NCBI GenBank assembly: GCA_964625175.1
Contig: CAZVAO010000122.1
Coordinates: forward strand, 1 to 6,135
Reading direction: 5' to 3'
Source: CAZVAO01 sp964625175
Lineage (GTDB): Bacteria > Bacillota > UBA994 > PWPR01
Length of the DNA: 6,135 nt
Shown piece by piece: positions 5,042 through 6,135 of the stretch. The notes under the pieces are model-generated. The model did no database searches. It was not told where the DNA came from and was given only the letters and a program-made list of their open reading frames with translations. Numbering within the stretch: position 1 is the first letter of the stretch; the number at the start of each line of letters is the position of its first letter. The position numbers and the translations under genes were made by a program.

Positions 5042-6135
5042 CTAGATCTTAATCATTTCTCCTCGCTTAACGACTCTATGGATGTTCGTTAAAGAGTTAA
5101 CCCCTTTTTCGAGAGGATTGTCTTTTAGAATAATAAAATCAGCATATTTGTTAACATCAATGCTTCCGTATTTTTCAGAAATTCTTAACATTTTGGCTGT
5201 ATTAATCGTTGCTATTTTTAGGGCTTCCATTAATGGAACACCTAAATCATGGAGCATTTTAAGCTCAAACCAGGTTTGATCAAAGGTATTAAAAGGCGTA
5301 CCTCCATCTGTTCCCAATCCAATTTTGACGCCTGCCTGATAGGCTTTCTTAAAATTCTGCATGCGCACATCATATACGACGTCCATTTTATCCATGATAT
5401 GAGTGGGGAGTCCACCATTTCGACCATTTGTTTTAATCGAATGTGGGGCTGTTAAGGTGGGAACTAACCATGTATTGTTATTGAGCATTCCATTTATTAT
5501 GTCATCATCCATAAAGGTGCCATGTTCGACGGTGTCCACTCCTGCATTGACAGAGATTCTCATTCCGGTAGCACCGTGGGCATGAACGGACGTGATTTTA
5601 TTATGGCTTTTTGCGATATCGACCATAGCTTGCATTTCTTCGAAAGAAAATTGCGACGTATCTAGGTTTGTACCTTTACTCATGACCCCGCCAGTGGCAA
5701 TGATTTTTACAGCACCAACCCCATTATTAATGACTTTATTGACATTCTCAATACATTCATCTACGCCTGTGCACACTAATCCGATCCAGCTTCCATGTCC
5801 ATTGGGAATTGTAATTGCAGGGCCACACGCCATGATTTCAGGACCGATACACACTTTATTTTCTACAGCATGTTTGGCCTGTAGATCAAAATAATCGCGT
5901 GTTCCTTGATTCCGAATATAGGTAACGCCTGATTTAAGTAACATTTCCAATTGATTCTTGATTAAGCAAGAGAGTTCGAAATCATTTTGTGGCTCATAAT
6001 CACTTTCAAGTGGGCGCATGCCTAAATGCACATGGGCATTAATCAGCCCTGGCATGATGGTCATACCCGAAAAATCATAATCAATTTTCCCATCAAATGC
6101 TTCACTATAATTAGCTATGCTTGTGATACATTCAT
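5042..6135 (-). CDS. Metal-dependent amidohydrolase, imidazolonepropionase/prolidase-like (5' end beyond window)
   Basis: Cytoplasmic hydrolase of the amidohydrolase superfamily (TIM barrel, probably two metal ions). The ATG at 6064 is not the start: the same frame stays open to the window edge, reading FDGKIDYDFSG just before MTIMPGLINAHVHLG, the usual small N-terminal beta-domain that precedes the first metal motif. So at least 23 upstream residues are visible and the start lies outside. Counting from the Met at 6064, the metal and catalytic residues are His11 and His13 (HVH), Lys120 (VKIIATGGV, expected to be carboxylated), His161/His163 (VHAHG), His181 (VEHG) and Asp253 (GTDGG). PNGHGSWIG (87-95) and the C-terminal NTAKMLR and KYADFIIL segments fit the Xaa-Pro dipeptidase/imidazolonepropionase-related group. 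Known relatives cleave dipeptides, N-acyl amino acids or ring amides, and the substrate cannot be told here. The gene runs convergently to the SDR/FAD unit, so a shared operon is excluded. Confidence 0.93.
   Translation of the reverse strand, partial: ECITSIANYSEAFDGKIDYDFSGMTIMPGLINAHVHLGMRPLESDYEPQNDFELSCLIKNQLEMLLKSGVTYIRNQGTRDYFDLQAKHAVENKVCIGPEIMACGPAITIPNGHGSWIGLVCTGVDECIENVNKVINNGVGAVKIIATGGVMSKGTNLDTSQFSFEEMQAMVDIAKSHNKITSVHAHGATGMRISVNAGVDTVEHGTFMDDDIINGMLNNNTWLVPTLTAPHSIKTNGRNGGLPTHIMDKMDVVYDVRMQNFKKAYQAGVKIGLGTDGGTPFNTFDQTWFELKMLHDLGVPLMEALKIATINTAKMLRISEKYGSIDVNKYADFIILKDNPLEKGVNSLTNIHRVVKRGEMIKI

Noticed and set aside
5082..5894. Several plus-strand open frames opposite the amidohydrolase gene, and one more minus-strand frame (5242-5427)
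   Set aside because: All overlap the amidohydrolase, whose metal-ligand motifs prove the other reading frame. None has its own supported start or domain.

Overview
The window looks like a chromosomal piece of a low-GC Gram-positive bacterium, most likely Lactobacillales. The coding DNA is AT-rich, almost every gene has a strong AAGGAGG-type ribosome binding site, and the ExoA-type nuclease closely matches what I recall of the streptococcal/enterococcal form in sequence and in its 275-residue length. The genus cannot be read from the sequence. The only internal scaffold break is a run of exactly 100 N (1806-1905), so the left part (1-1805) and the right part (1906-6135) may not be true neighbours.

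Left part: the window opens with the last 11 codons of a plus-strand gene whose ending resembles the C-terminus of RlmD/RlmCD-type 23S rRNA uracil-5-methyltransferases. Then come an ExoA-like AP endonuclease/exonuclease III (166-993) and a small single-domain VOC (glyoxalase/bleomycin-resistance fold) protein (1091-1453). After these, about 350 bases hold no convincing gene. They contain a short GC-rich, fold-prone patch and, just before the gap, an inverted repeat that reads best as a minus-strand terminator.

Gap and upstream region of the right part: a possible minus-strand gene start (promoter-like box, AAGGAG, GTG) runs leftward into the gap. Further right are a strong plus-strand terminator with no visible gene in front of it, three dyad-symmetric sequences and a good extended -10 promoter just upstream of the next gene.

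Right part: a tight two-gene unit encodes a retinol-dehydrogenase-like short-chain dehydrogenase (2360-3298) and a phytoene-desaturase/carotenoid-isomerase/retinol-saturase-like FAD oxidoreductase (3295-4899). They overlap by 4 bases (GTGA) and probably act on the same unknown, probably hydrophobic, substrate. This is the most interesting part of the window, since no carotenoid synthase gene is visible. The unit ends at a strong hairpin terminator (4964-4997) and faces a convergent minus-strand amidohydrolase (imidazolonepropionase/prolidase-like), which is open to the right edge and so is incomplete. I saw no mobile-element gene, CRISPR array, tRNA or rRNA.
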